Virus record (IMG/VR): IMGVR_UViG_3300036832_000220
Span: 1-28,375 of that record
Length of the DNA: 28,375 bases
From: a virus
Direction: 5' to 3' (one strand)
The number at the start of each line of letters is the position of its first letter. Position 1 is the first letter of the stretch. Below, one piece after another: positions 21,478 through 28,162 of the stretch. The notes under the pieces were generated by a model, which worked only from the letters and a program-made list of their open reading frames with translations, was not told where the DNA came from and did not search any database. The position numbers and the translations under genes are program-made.

Positions 21478-21840
21478 ATGTGGGCGCGCCTGGATGACGA
21501 ATTGATCGATCATCAAAAAATTTTCGCGGCCGGGAAACGGGTGGGCGCGAATGGGCCGGCCGTCGTGCTCGGGTTCTATGCCGTCAGTCTGATGTGGACG
21601 AATAAACATCTCACCGACGGGTACTTGCCCACGACAACGATCGAAAGTTTCCGCCACGTCGACAAGCCGCTGGCCGTCGCTGACGCGCTCGTGCATGCGG
21701 CCTTATTCGAAAAGGTGGACGGGGGTTTCAGGATTCACGATTTCGATGAGTGGAACCCCTCGGCGAAAGAGATCAAACGGAAGCGGAAAGAGGATCGCGT
21801 GCGGAAGCAACGCGAGCGCGCCTCGAGGAATGGATCGTGA
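21478..21840 (+). CDS. Replication-initiator-like protein (N-terminal winged-helix part, possibly truncated)
   Basis: The product is 120 residues. MWARLDDELIDHQKIFAAGKRVG, then GFYAVSLMWTNKHLTDGYLP, then AVADALVHAALFEKVDGGFRIHDFDEWNPS is a common phage/DnaT-like replication module, with a winged-helix region and a GFRIHDF segment. The C-terminal KRKRKEDRVRKQRERA tract is basic and, in relatives, usually continues into a longer low-complexity tail. Here it stops at TGA, and the following 150 bp look like a decayed continuation in other frames. It may therefore have lost its C-terminus by frameshift. A role at the phage origin is inferred. Confidence 0.72.
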   Translation: MWARLDDELIDHQKIFAAGKRVGANGPAVVLGFYAVSLMWTNKHLTDGYLPTTTIESFRHVDKPLAVADALVHAALFEKVDGGFRIHDFDEWNPSAKEIKRKRKEDRVRKQRERASRNGS

Positions 21841-21995
21841 CGGCACGTGTTATGCCGTCCGGCGCCTGTCCGCGACATGTCCGCGCGGATTCCTCGGCGC
21901 TCGCGCGCGCCGGCGCGCGCGTTACGCGCGCGATCGCGATCCCGTACCAAGTAAGCGGCCCGTACCAAAGATCGGGGCGTCCGCCTTGGTACTAG
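21837..21995 (+). CDS. Possible 52-residue protein or decayed tail of the replication gene
   Basis: A GTG at 21837 overlapping the previous TGA opens 52 residues ending at TAG 21993-21995. The sequence is Arg/Ala/Pro-rich with no clear fold, and another frame here reads RARRRARYARDRDPVPSKRP, the sort of tail seen in replication proteins. The DNA includes a perfect 20-bp palindrome at 21902-21921. I favour remnant coding sequence, so confidence in a working gene is low. The next 50 bp to 22045 show nothing else. Confidence 0.3.
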   Translation: MTARVMPSGACPRHVRADSSALARAGARVTRAIAIPYQVSGPYQRSGRPPWY

Positions 21996-22045
21996 CAATT
22001 AGAACGCGCCGCGCAAACGCCGCGCGGCGAAATGCTTAGGAAAAC

Positions 22046-22360
22046 ATGACGAACGCCGCCGGACACGATTGCGCGACGCACACCCGGCTCGTGGTGCGGG
22101 TGCTTCAAGACGTGCTCCGAGCCGAGCGATTCGAGTCGTACGCGGACCTGGCCGAAGCCGTCAAGCAACGGTGTGCGCGGGCCCGAATCTTCTACGACGC
22201 CGGCGTGATCTCCGAGGCGATCGCCCGCGTCGAGCTCGGCGGGGCACAGCCGGTGATCGCGTCGCGGTTGCCGCGGCGTCTCGTTGAGCGCGAGCCCGAG
22301 CCCGGAATCGGACACGCCGACGCCGCGGCGATCCTGCAACGCCTGGGGATCGAACTGTGA
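22046..22360 (+). CDS. Uncharacterised helical early protein
   Basis: The product is 104 residues. It is helical throughout (THTRLVVRVLQDVLRAE, then SYADLAEAVKQRCARARI, then DAGVISEAIARVELGG). The ATG has AGGAAAA upstream, and its own stop overlaps the ATG of the next gene. The DLAEAVKQRCAR / VISEAIARV pair resembles helix-turn-helix spacing, but I cannot name a family. Confidence 0.62.
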   Translation: MTNAAGHDCATHTRLVVRVLQDVLRAERFESYADLAEAVKQRCARARIFYDAGVISEAIARVELGGAQPVIASRLPRRLVEREPEPGIGHADAAAILQRLGIEL

Positions 22361-22659
22361 TCGCGTGGGAGCGGACGCGCGCCGCGGTGTTGTGCGGCCG
22401 GTGTAGTCGCACGCTCATCCCCGGCGATCCGATCCTCGTGTGGACGATCGCGCGCGGGACGGCGCGGCCGATCCGATGCGTGCGGTGTGAACTCTGCGAG
22501 GGGCCGGCACCGCCCGATTTACCGGCGCTCGTCGAGCGCGCGCCCGTCACGCCGGCGGCGTTCGTGCGACTCCAACCGCGCTTACCGCTCGGGACTGCGT
22601 TAGCGGATTGGCGTGCGCGCCAGGCCGGCGAGGCGCGGGAACCTGGCGAGGATGGGTGA
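22357..22659 (+). CDS. Zinc-ribbon-like small protein
   Basis: The product is 100 residues. LCGRCSRTLIPGDPILVW and IRCVRCELCEG place two Cys-x-x-Cys knuckles about 25 residues apart, the layout of a treble-clef or ribbon domain. The rest is Pro/Arg-rich. It is coupled on both sides. Such proteins are usually DNA- or protein-contact modules. No named family. Confidence 0.65.
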   Translation: MIAWERTRAAVLCGRCSRTLIPGDPILVWTIARGTARPIRCVRCELCEGPAPPDLPALVERAPVTPAAFVRLQPRLPLGTALADWRARQAGEAREPGEDG

Positions 22660-22664
22660 TAGCG

Positions 22665-24050
22665 ATGCGACACCGTGACACCGACGCGATCGGCGAGGCG
22701 CTCGATACCGTCGAATCGACGCTCGACGTGCATACCCGCGCCGTGGCGCATTTGCGCGCCGTGTATGACGCGACGCAACCCGCGCCGCCCGACGACGACG
22801 TGATCCACGTGCACGCCGGCGAGGATTTGCGATCGATCCTCGAGCACGCGCCCGACGGCGCCGTCGTCGAGTGTGAGCCCGCGACGTTTCACGGCCCGTT
22901 TATCCTCACGCGGCCGGTGACGCTGCGATCGTCGGTGGCGTGGGACGGCCGCGCGGGGCTCGACATGCCGGTGTGGTTGACGTCGGCGGCCGAGGATACC
23001 GTGAGCGTGCGCGGCCCCGACGTGCGCCTCGTGCGCGGCCTCGGGATCACCAACACAAACCCCGATTATCAACTCCTGGCGATCACGCGCGAGGCGACGC
23101 GGACGCTCGTCGATCAAGTCTCGTGTCTCGGCGATCCGCACTACGGGCAACGCCGCGGGATCCGGCCCGAGGGATCCGTCGTCGTGATCCGTCGGTGCTA
23201 TGTCGATCACGTCGGGCGCCCCGGGCTCGAGACGCAAGCCGTGTGCGGCGTCGTCGGCGGCCGCGAAATTTTGATCGACGATTCCGATCTCAGGGGCGCG
23301 GCCGAGGCCGTCATGTTTGGGGGCGGCGATACCCAGTCGAGCGATCTCACGCCGTGCAATATCCGGATCACGCGCTCGACGCTCACCAAACGCGTCGACT
23401 GGTACGGCGCCGGGTGGCAGATCAAAAACGCGTTCGAATTAAAAAACGCCCGCGGCGTCTACGTCGCCGATACCGTGATGCAATACGCCGGCATGGCCGA
23501 GGGCCAAAGCGGATTTGTGCAGGTGTTTACCCCGCGCAATCAAGACGGCGGATCCCCGTGGGCGTGCGTCGAGGACGTGATAATCGAGCGGTGCCGGTGC
23601 GAGTACGGCGGCGCGTGCGTGTCGTTCATGGGCAGCGACTACGCGCACCCGTCGGGCATGCTCCGGAATATCACGTTGCGCGACGTCTTGTTTGATCAGA
23701 TCGACCCGTGGGAGATCACGGGCGGCTCGGGCAATTGTTTCCAGATCCAACGCGCACCCGAGCACGTCACGCTCGATCGCGTCACCGTCCGCGGGCAACA
23801 TTTGAACGCGTGCTTTTACTTCGGGCCCGACATGGCGCCGCCCTGGCTCACCGTGCGCGACGTCGTGATCCCGGCCGCGTTTACCGATCCGCACGAGAAC
23901 GATCCGTATACGTGGAAAATCGACGGGGGCGGGCAAGGCGAAGCGGCCGCGCGCGCGTTCTGTACCTTCCCCGACGACGCGTCGAAAAACATCGTGATCG
24001 AGCGCGTCGGCACCCCCGACGCCGCGGGCGCGTCCGGGTACCCGGAGTAG
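22665..24050 (+). CDS. Right-handed beta-helix protein (pectate-lyase-like)
   Basis: The product is 461 residues from ATG 22665; a GTG at 22656 overlapping the previous stop is an alternative. After an N-terminal helical segment (ALDTVESTLDVHTRAVAHLRAVYDA) come many short strands in the order of a parallel beta-helix: VIHVHAGEDLRSIL, AVVECEPATFHGPFI, VRLVRGLGITNTN, VVIRRCYVDHVG, ILIDDSDLRG, NIRITRSTLT, VYVADTVMQYAG, NITLRDVLFDQI, VTLDRVTVRG. The alternating 20-25 residue coils are clear. This fold serves in polysaccharide lyases and tailspikes. No catalytic triad is evident. Its place among early genes rather than with the tail is odd. Confidence 0.8.
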   Translation: MRHRDTDAIGEALDTVESTLDVHTRAVAHLRAVYDATQPAPPDDDVIHVHAGEDLRSILEHAPDGAVVECEPATFHGPFILTRPVTLRSSVAWDGRAGLDMPVWLTSAAEDTVSVRGPDVRLVRGLGITNTNPDYQLLAITREATRTLVDQVSCLGDPHYGQRRGIRPEGSVVVIRRCYVDHVGRPGLETQAVCGVVGGREILIDDSDLRGAAEAVMFGGGDTQSSDLTPCNIRITRSTLTKRVDWYGAGWQIKNAFELKNARGVYVADTVMQYAGMAEGQSGFVQVFTPRNQDGGSPWACVEDVIIERCRCEYGGACVSFMGSDYAHPSGMLRNITLRDVLFDQIDPWEITGGSGNCFQIQRAPEHVTLDRVTVRGQHLNACFYFGPDMAPPWLTVRDVVIPAAFTDPHENDPYTWKIDGGGQGEAAARAFCTFPDDASKNIVIERVGTPDAAGASGYPE

Positions 24051-24065
24051 AGAAGGGCGGCACGT

Positions 24066-24209
24066 ATGTTTACCGTGGCTCTCGTGTTGGCGCTCGCGGC
24101 GTTTCTCGCTACGCTCGCGGCCGCGCTCAATCCCCCGCGCGCGCCGCTGTGGGTGGCCGTGTTGCTGCTCGCCGTCGCGTTGCTGTTGCAATCGTTACCG
24201 ATCCGCTGA
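24066..24209 (+). CDS. Small two-span membrane protein
   Basis: The product is 47 residues, with ATG at 24066 after GAGAAGGGCGG. Two hydrophobic stretches (VALVLALAAFLATLAAAL and WVAVLLLAVALLLQ) are separated by a PPRAP turn. It is a possible holin-like or superinfection-exclusion protein, but its early position argues against a standard holin. The strong ribosome binding site makes a real gene likely. Confidence 0.6.
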   Translation: MFTVALVLALAAFLATLAAALNPPRAPLWVAVLLLAVALLLQSLPIR

Positions 24210-24220
24210 AAGGGGGACCG

Positions 24221-24466
24221 ATGCGCCGCTATCTCTCGATTTACGCCGACTCGCGGGCGCCGGGCACGTGCCGATCGTGCGGCCGCCCGATCGAATGGGC
24301 CGAGCTCGCCTCGGGGCGCCGGATGCCATTCGATCGGATCGTCGTGCTCACCGAGCAAACGCGGCTGTTTATCGGCGCGCGCGACGTGATTAACGTCGAT
24401 ACCGAGTCGGGCCCGACGCATTTTGCCACGTGTCCCGACGCGAAGGCGTGGCGGCGCCGCGCGTGA
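24221..24466 (+). CDS. Small single-zinc-finger protein
   Basis: The product is 81 residues; ATG 24221 has a strong GAAAGGGGGA box. CRSCGRPIEWAELASGRRMPFD, then HFATCPDAKAWR, is a recurrent phage module with a split Cys/His metal site. Its function is unknown. It sits directly before rusA and overlaps it by GTGA, so both should be made together. Confidence 0.72.
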   Translation: MRRYLSIYADSRAPGTCRSCGRPIEWAELASGRRMPFDRIVVLTEQTRLFIGARDVINVDTESGPTHFATCPDAKAWRRRA

Positions 24467-24951
24467 CGCTCGCGTTTACGGTGTACGGGCTCGCGCGCAC
24501 GAAGGGCAATCACCGGGCGATCCATGTCAAGGGGATGAAGTTTCCGATCGTGACGGAGAGCAATCGCAACGTGGCGTCGTGGCAACAACTCGTCGCCGCG
24601 GCCGCGAGCCAGGCGATCGCTACGGCGCCGGCGGCCGAGCGCGGGTTGATCACCGGCGGCGTCCGCGTCACGGTCGGGTTTTATCTCCAGCGGCCGCGCA
24701 AATTCGGCAAGCGCGGCGTCTTCGTGCACCATACCGTCAAGCCGGATCTCGATCGGCTCGAGCGCGCGATCCTCGACGCGCTCACGGCGATCGCGTACCA
24801 CGACGACAAGCAAGTCACCGAGATCGTCACGGGGAAGTATTACGCCGGCGTCGACGAGCCGGCGCGCGTCAATATCCGCGTCGAGCCGGCGCCGCCCGGT
24901 CGGACGGGCGTGCACCCGATCACCATGCCGCTCTTTGAGGCCGCCGGATGA
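24463..24951 (+). CDS. rusA: RusA-family Holliday junction resolvase
   Basis: The product is 162 residues from GTG 24463, chosen because RusA proteins begin with a strand like LAFTVYGLARTKGN and because it overlaps the previous stop; an upstream GTG at 24430 is possible. The signature KPDLDRLERAILDAL (K93, D95, D97, D105) followed by HDDKQV (D114, D115) supplies the catalytic Asp set that cuts branched DNA. It should resolve Holliday junctions before packaging and during recombination with the exonuclease and ATPase. The length is slightly over the usual 120 because of an extra N-terminal loop and a C-terminal tail. Confidence 0.93.
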   Translation: MTLAFTVYGLARTKGNHRAIHVKGMKFPIVTESNRNVASWQQLVAAAASQAIATAPAAERGLITGGVRVTVGFYLQRPRKFGKRGVFVHHTVKPDLDRLERAILDALTAIAYHDDKQVTEIVTGKYYAGVDEPARVNIRVEPAPPGRTGVHPITMPLFEAAG

Positions 24952-25616
24952 TCGAGCGGTACCGCGACGGGATCGGCCTCGAGCGGTGCGCCGAGTGTTT
25001 ACGCCTGTCCGGGGATTGCGAATGCGCGGTATACGCCGGCCAGGTGTACGCCGCGAGAAAGGGCACAATGCGACTTTTTGACGTTGATCACGTGGGGTGC
25101 TACCTCGACACGATCGGCCACCGTGTCGAAAAGGATTCCGACGGCCTCGAGCGGCGCATGGTGGATCTCACGTTACGCGTGCAACCCTTCACCGTCGAGC
25201 TCGCGCAAGCCTTGCACGGCGACGTGCGCGCGTTGCTCTTTACCCTCAACGACGCCGCGCCGAAACGGATCGTCAAAGCCGCGGCCTTCGCGCTCACTGT
25301 CCCGAATCAAACAATCACCGTGCGGCCCGTGCCCGAGCTCGACGACGGCGCGCTCGTGCTCATGGACGTCGAGATCACCGGGATCCGCGCGCGGACGGAG
25401 AAAGGCGTCGACGGGTACGCGTGCGTGTTTGACGCGAGCGTTGGGCCCGTGTCGGCGCGCGAGCTCGAGGCCTTTACGGCCTGGCACACCGAGCAACGGT
25501 TTCTCACGACGCACCCGCAGCAACCGCTACTCGATTTCGCCGGCGCGCCCGAGCCCGAGCCCGCGGGGCCGCGGCCGATCCGCAATCGGCGCCAGGCGCG
25601 CGAGGCGTCGGCGTGA
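24948..25616 (+). CDS. Unknown protein with N-terminal Cys cluster; possible internal start
   Basis: The product is 222 residues. Residues 14-25 hold Cys at CAEC and CEC, a metal-site candidate. An in-frame ATG at 25068 has an excellent GAGAAAGG box and would yield 182 residues beginning MRLFDVDHVGCYLD, so one frame may give two products. The main part alternates strands and helices (RRMVDLTLRVQPFTVELAQAL, then IVKAAAFALTVPNQTITVRPV). The C-terminus, with a QPLLDF motif and Pro/Glu repeats, is suggestive of a protein-interaction tail. It follows rusA, so a DNA-recombination helper role is possible. Not recognised. Confidence 0.62.
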   Translation: MIERYRDGIGLERCAECLRLSGDCECAVYAGQVYAARKGTMRLFDVDHVGCYLDTIGHRVEKDSDGLERRMVDLTLRVQPFTVELAQALHGDVRALLFTLNDAAPKRIVKAAAFALTVPNQTITVRPVPELDDGALVLMDVEITGIRARTEKGVDGYACVFDASVGPVSARELEAFTAWHTEQRFLTTHPQQPLLDFAGAPEPEPAGPRPIRNRRQAREASA

Positions 25617-25780
25617 CACGGCGCGAAGTGATCGAGCGGTTAATTTACGAGCTCGCCGAGCCGCTCGCCGACGGCCAGGGCGATCACGTCGTGTCGATCG
25701 CCTTCGTGCTCGATCGGCGCCGCGCGTTCGTGAAGTGTTGCGACGCGGTGATCAAAGAATTGCGCGAGGCCTCGACGTGA
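25613..25780 (+). CDS. Small unknown protein
   Basis: The product is 55 residues, GTG 25613 overlapping the previous TGA. A helix-strand-helix layout (REVIERLIYELAEPLADG, then HVVSIAFVLDRRRAFVKCCDAVIKELREA) looks like a genuine compact fold. Its TGA overlaps the next GTG. Unrecognised. Confidence 0.58.
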   Translation: MTRREVIERLIYELAEPLADGQGDHVVSIAFVLDRRRAFVKCCDAVIKELREAST

Positions 25781-26004
25781 CGCGCCGCGGCCGGGCGTCG
25801 GTGCATTTGCCGGCGTACGTGCGCGACGAGGCGATCCATATTCCGAAAGGCGACACGGTGTACACGATCGATCTCGACGAGATCACCGTCGAGGCGCTCG
25901 AGCGCGGGATCTGTCCCGAGGATCTCGCGCAACGCATGCACGATTTACTACGGTGGCGACGCGAGGCGATTCGCGCAACAACGCCGCCTATTGTGAGGGG
26001 GTGA
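25777..26004 (+). CDS. Small unknown early protein
   Basis: The product is 75 residues from GTG 25777. The sequence is strand-rich first (VHLPAYVRDEAIHIPKGDTVYTIDLDEI) and then helical (VEALERGICPEDLAQRMHDLLRW). It is coupled to the upstream gene by GTGA and ends four bases before the next ATG, which has GTGAGGGGGTGA in front of it. No family recognised. Confidence 0.6.
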   Translation: MTRRGRASVHLPAYVRDEAIHIPKGDTVYTIDLDEITVEALERGICPEDLAQRMHDLLRWRREAIRATTPPIVRG

Positions 26005-26007
26005 CCG

Positions 26008-26298
26008 ATGGCCGCAGCGTACCGATTTTTGATCACCGACGAGATCCCCGTGCTCGAGGCATGCTCGTACGAGCCGTCGACGAATGCGCCAGGAAAAACG
26101 ATTTGCTACAACGAGGACGGATCCGCGCTCGTCGTCGAGCCGCAATCGGCCGGCGGCAAGATCCGCCCGACGCGGCCCGATGAAACGGCCGACTCGCTGT
26201 GGTGCCAGGCCGACGCGTGCGGCGATCTGCTCGTCTATCGGCCCGATCCGGCGAATGAGCCCGCGCATATCGTCGCCTTTCGCATGGTGACGGCGTGA
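26008..26298 (+). CDS. Unknown protein
   Basis: The product is 96 residues, ATG 26008 after a good AGGGGG box. Strands and loops dominate (YRFLITDEIPVLEACSYEP, then TICYNEDGSALVVEP, then LWCQADACGDLLVYRPD). It has four Cys, two near the C-terminal part as WCQADACG. The stop overlaps the next GTG. Function unknown. Confidence 0.6.
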   Translation: MAAAYRFLITDEIPVLEACSYEPSTNAPGKTICYNEDGSALVVEPQSAGGKIRPTRPDETADSLWCQADACGDLLVYRPDPANEPAHIVAFRMVTA

Positions 26299-27344
26299 GA
26301 GCGGGATCCGTCGTCTTGCTCGGGAGTGAGTACGGCGCGGCCTCGAGCGTCACGCCGATCGTGCGGCCGTTTCCACCGGCGCCGCCGGGCTCGTACGATC
26401 ACGTGTTGCCATGGACGCCGCCCGCGACGCGCGATTACTTGCGCGGCGATTTTTGGGCCGTGCCGTGTCCCGGGTTGCCGGCCGTGCCGGGCGGCCCGTC
26501 GGGCGGCTCGAGCGAATTTCCCGAGCGCGTCGTAACCGGCCTCGACTACAAATACGATCGATCGAAGTACTGGCCGGCCATGGTGGATCGCCACCGGGAG
26601 CGCGGGTATACCCATTGGCTGCGCTGGAGTAGCAACGCCTTGTACGACGTCGGGTACGGCGGCGATCCCTCGATCAATAAATTCGTCGACGACTGCGGAT
26701 TACTGCACGCGCTCGGGATGCCGTACGTTGTCGCGAGTCTCTGGAGCAAGGTTTACGATCCGCGCGACATGACGCCGCAACAGTATCAAGATCGCGTCGG
26801 GCCGTTGCTCGAGGCGTTGCTCGCCGCGCGCGCCGTCGACGAAGTGATCCCGGGTTTCGAGTGGGATAGCGGCAACGTTCCCGGCGACACGACGATCCAG
26901 ATTTTCAAGTGGGTGGGACAAACGGCGCACGCGCGCGGCGTCTCGTGTTGGGCGCACTTCTACCCGCACGTCGCGGCGTGGTTTGCCGACGGCGATCCGC
27001 GCGGCCGGTTTGGATTTTGGGACGATCTCGGCGCCGACGTCGACGGCCTCGACTATCAAGCCGACGCCTCGTGGGACGTGCCCGAGCTCCAAGCACGGAT
27101 CGTCGATTCGCTCTGGACGTTCGGCGAAAACGGCAACCTGCACAAATTCCGACTCTGTGAGGATCAAGCGATCAAACAATTCAGCGGGGATCCGTGGGGA
27201 TCGGGATCGCTCCACCCCGACGAGATCGACGGATGCGCGCGCGGGTACTACGCGGCGTGCACGATCGACAACGTGAAAGGGACCGACGCGCGCGTGTGGG
27301 GCTACGGTAACGGCGGGATGAATGACGACGGCGGGTGGTTGTAG
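26295..27344 (+). CDS. TIM-barrel (glycoside-hydrolase-like) protein
   Basis: The product is 349 residues from GTG 26295. A 95-residue Pro/Gly-rich N-terminus leads to a repeated strand/helix pattern typical of (beta/alpha)8 barrels: YTHWLRWSSNALY, GLLHALGMPYVVASLWS, VDEVIPGFEWDS, THARGVSCWAHFYPH-type segments (as AHARGVSCWAHFYP), DVDGLDYQADASW and LHKFRLCEDQAIKQF. The acidic residues at strand ends (PGFEWDSG, GLDYQAD) are where hydrolases keep their carboxylates. I cannot assign a GH family. Its location at the end of the early region, away from tail and lysis genes, is unusual. Fold by pattern only. Confidence 0.6.
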   Translation: MRAGSVVLLGSEYGAASSVTPIVRPFPPAPPGSYDHVLPWTPPATRDYLRGDFWAVPCPGLPAVPGGPSGGSSEFPERVVTGLDYKYDRSKYWPAMVDRHRERGYTHWLRWSSNALYDVGYGGDPSINKFVDDCGLLHALGMPYVVASLWSKVYDPRDMTPQQYQDRVGPLLEALLAARAVDEVIPGFEWDSGNVPGDTTIQIFKWVGQTAHARGVSCWAHFYPHVAAWFADGDPRGRFGFWDDLGADVDGLDYQADASWDVPELQARIVDSLWTFGENGNLHKFRLCEDQAIKQFSGDPWGSGSLHPDEIDGCARGYYAACTIDNVKGTDARVWGYGNGGMNDDGGWL

Positions 27345-27562
27345 TGCCGACGCTCGAGGGTTGGACCGAGGCCGACGTTACGATCAACGGCGCCGCGCTC
27401 TCGTTTGCTGAGGCGATGACGCTCCGGGTTGCCGTCGGAAGTTTCCGCATATGGTTAAGCGATCGCGCCGTGCGCGACGGGCTCGGTGAACCGCTCGCGA
27501 GCAATTACGACGCGCGCCTCGTCGCGATCGAAAGACTGATGATGAGATCGGATGTGCGCTGA
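27344..27562 (+). CDS. Small unknown protein
   Basis: The product is 72 residues. GTG 27344 starts inside the TAG stop of the gene before. It has a short strand region (ADVTINGAALSFAEAMTLRVAVGSF), then a helix (LWLSDRAVRDGLGE-type), then NYDARLVAIERLMM. It overlaps the next ATG by one base. The FRIWLSDRAVRD segment looks ordered; the function is unknown. Confidence 0.58.
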   Translation: MPTLEGWTEADVTINGAALSFAEAMTLRVAVGSFRIWLSDRAVRDGLGEPLASNYDARLVAIERLMMRSDVR

Positions 27563-27753
27563 TGCTAACGCCGCTCACGCGCGCCATGCTCGAGGCCGTC
27601 ACCGGCGACGGCGACGACTCAGAGCTCGTGTTGCGCGCCACGTGTCACCCGCGCGCCGGCTTGCGCGCCGCCTATGATCGCCAGGCCGGCACGCTCACGC
27701 TCATGTGCGAGGCGTGTAACCGGCTCGTCGCCGCCGTGGTGGTGCAACGGTGA
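27562..27753 (+). CDS. Small Cys/His protein
   Basis: The product is 63 residues. CHPRAGLRAAYDRQAG followed by LTLMCEACNRL gives Cys-His plus Cys-x-x-Cys, enough for one metal site on a beta-hairpin. The ATG overlaps the previous stop and the end is coupled to the next GTG. Unrecognised. Confidence 0.6.
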   Translation: MLTPLTRAMLEAVTGDGDDSELVLRATCHPRAGLRAAYDRQAGTLTLMCEACNRLVAAVVVQR

Positions 27754-27959
27754 CGCCCGACGACGAGGCGCTCATCGCGCGGCACGTGCAATGGTTCTAT
27801 CGCAACCGGATCAAGGATCCGCCCGATTCGCTGTTCGTGCTGGCTTTGGAGTTTTGCAAAACTGAAACGGCGATCCTCGAGGGGATCGACGATGCGCGCA
27901 CGCTATTTGAGGCCGCGGATCAAGCGTTCGCCCGCGGCAAGCTCAAGGTGCGGCCGTGA
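27750..27959 (+). CDS. Small helical protein
   Basis: The product is 69 residues from GTG 27750, all helical (DDEALIARHVQWFYRNRIKD, then SLFVLALEFCKTETAILEGID). It is coupled to both neighbours. Unknown function. Confidence 0.58.
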   Translation: MTPDDEALIARHVQWFYRNRIKDPPDSLFVLALEFCKTETAILEGIDDARTLFEAADQAFARGKLKVRP

Positions 27960-28162
27960 CGTTGATCGAGTCGGACACGCCGGTCCGCGTGAGCATGGGG
28001 TGCGCGTTCTGCGCCTGGCGGATCGTCATGTCGGGCCCGGCGCTCGAGGTCGCGCACTTCCTGAGAGCGCGCGCACAAGAGCACGTACGCGAGTTACACC
28101 CGGAGCAATCCCCGGCCGGGGATCTCAGCCTGACCCTCCTGGCGGAATTAGGGTTCCGGTAA
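27956..28162 (+). CDS. Small Cys2-His-type protein
   Basis: The product is 68 residues from GTG 27956. CAFCAWRIVMSG supplies two Cys, and HFLRARAQEHVRELHPE supplies three His along a helix, a C2H2-like arrangement in a short protein. The stop TAA at 28160-28162 is followed at once by the HNH gene. It would fit a DNA-contact role near packaging; that is a guess. Confidence 0.6.
   Translation: MTLIESDTPVRVSMGCAFCAWRIVMSGPALEVAHFLRARAQEHVRELHPEQSPAGDLSLTLLAELGFR

Noticed and set aside
21902-21921. Perfect 20-bp GC palindrome as a terminator
   Set aside because: It is pure alternating CG with no loop and no T-tract, and such strings are common by chance in this composition.
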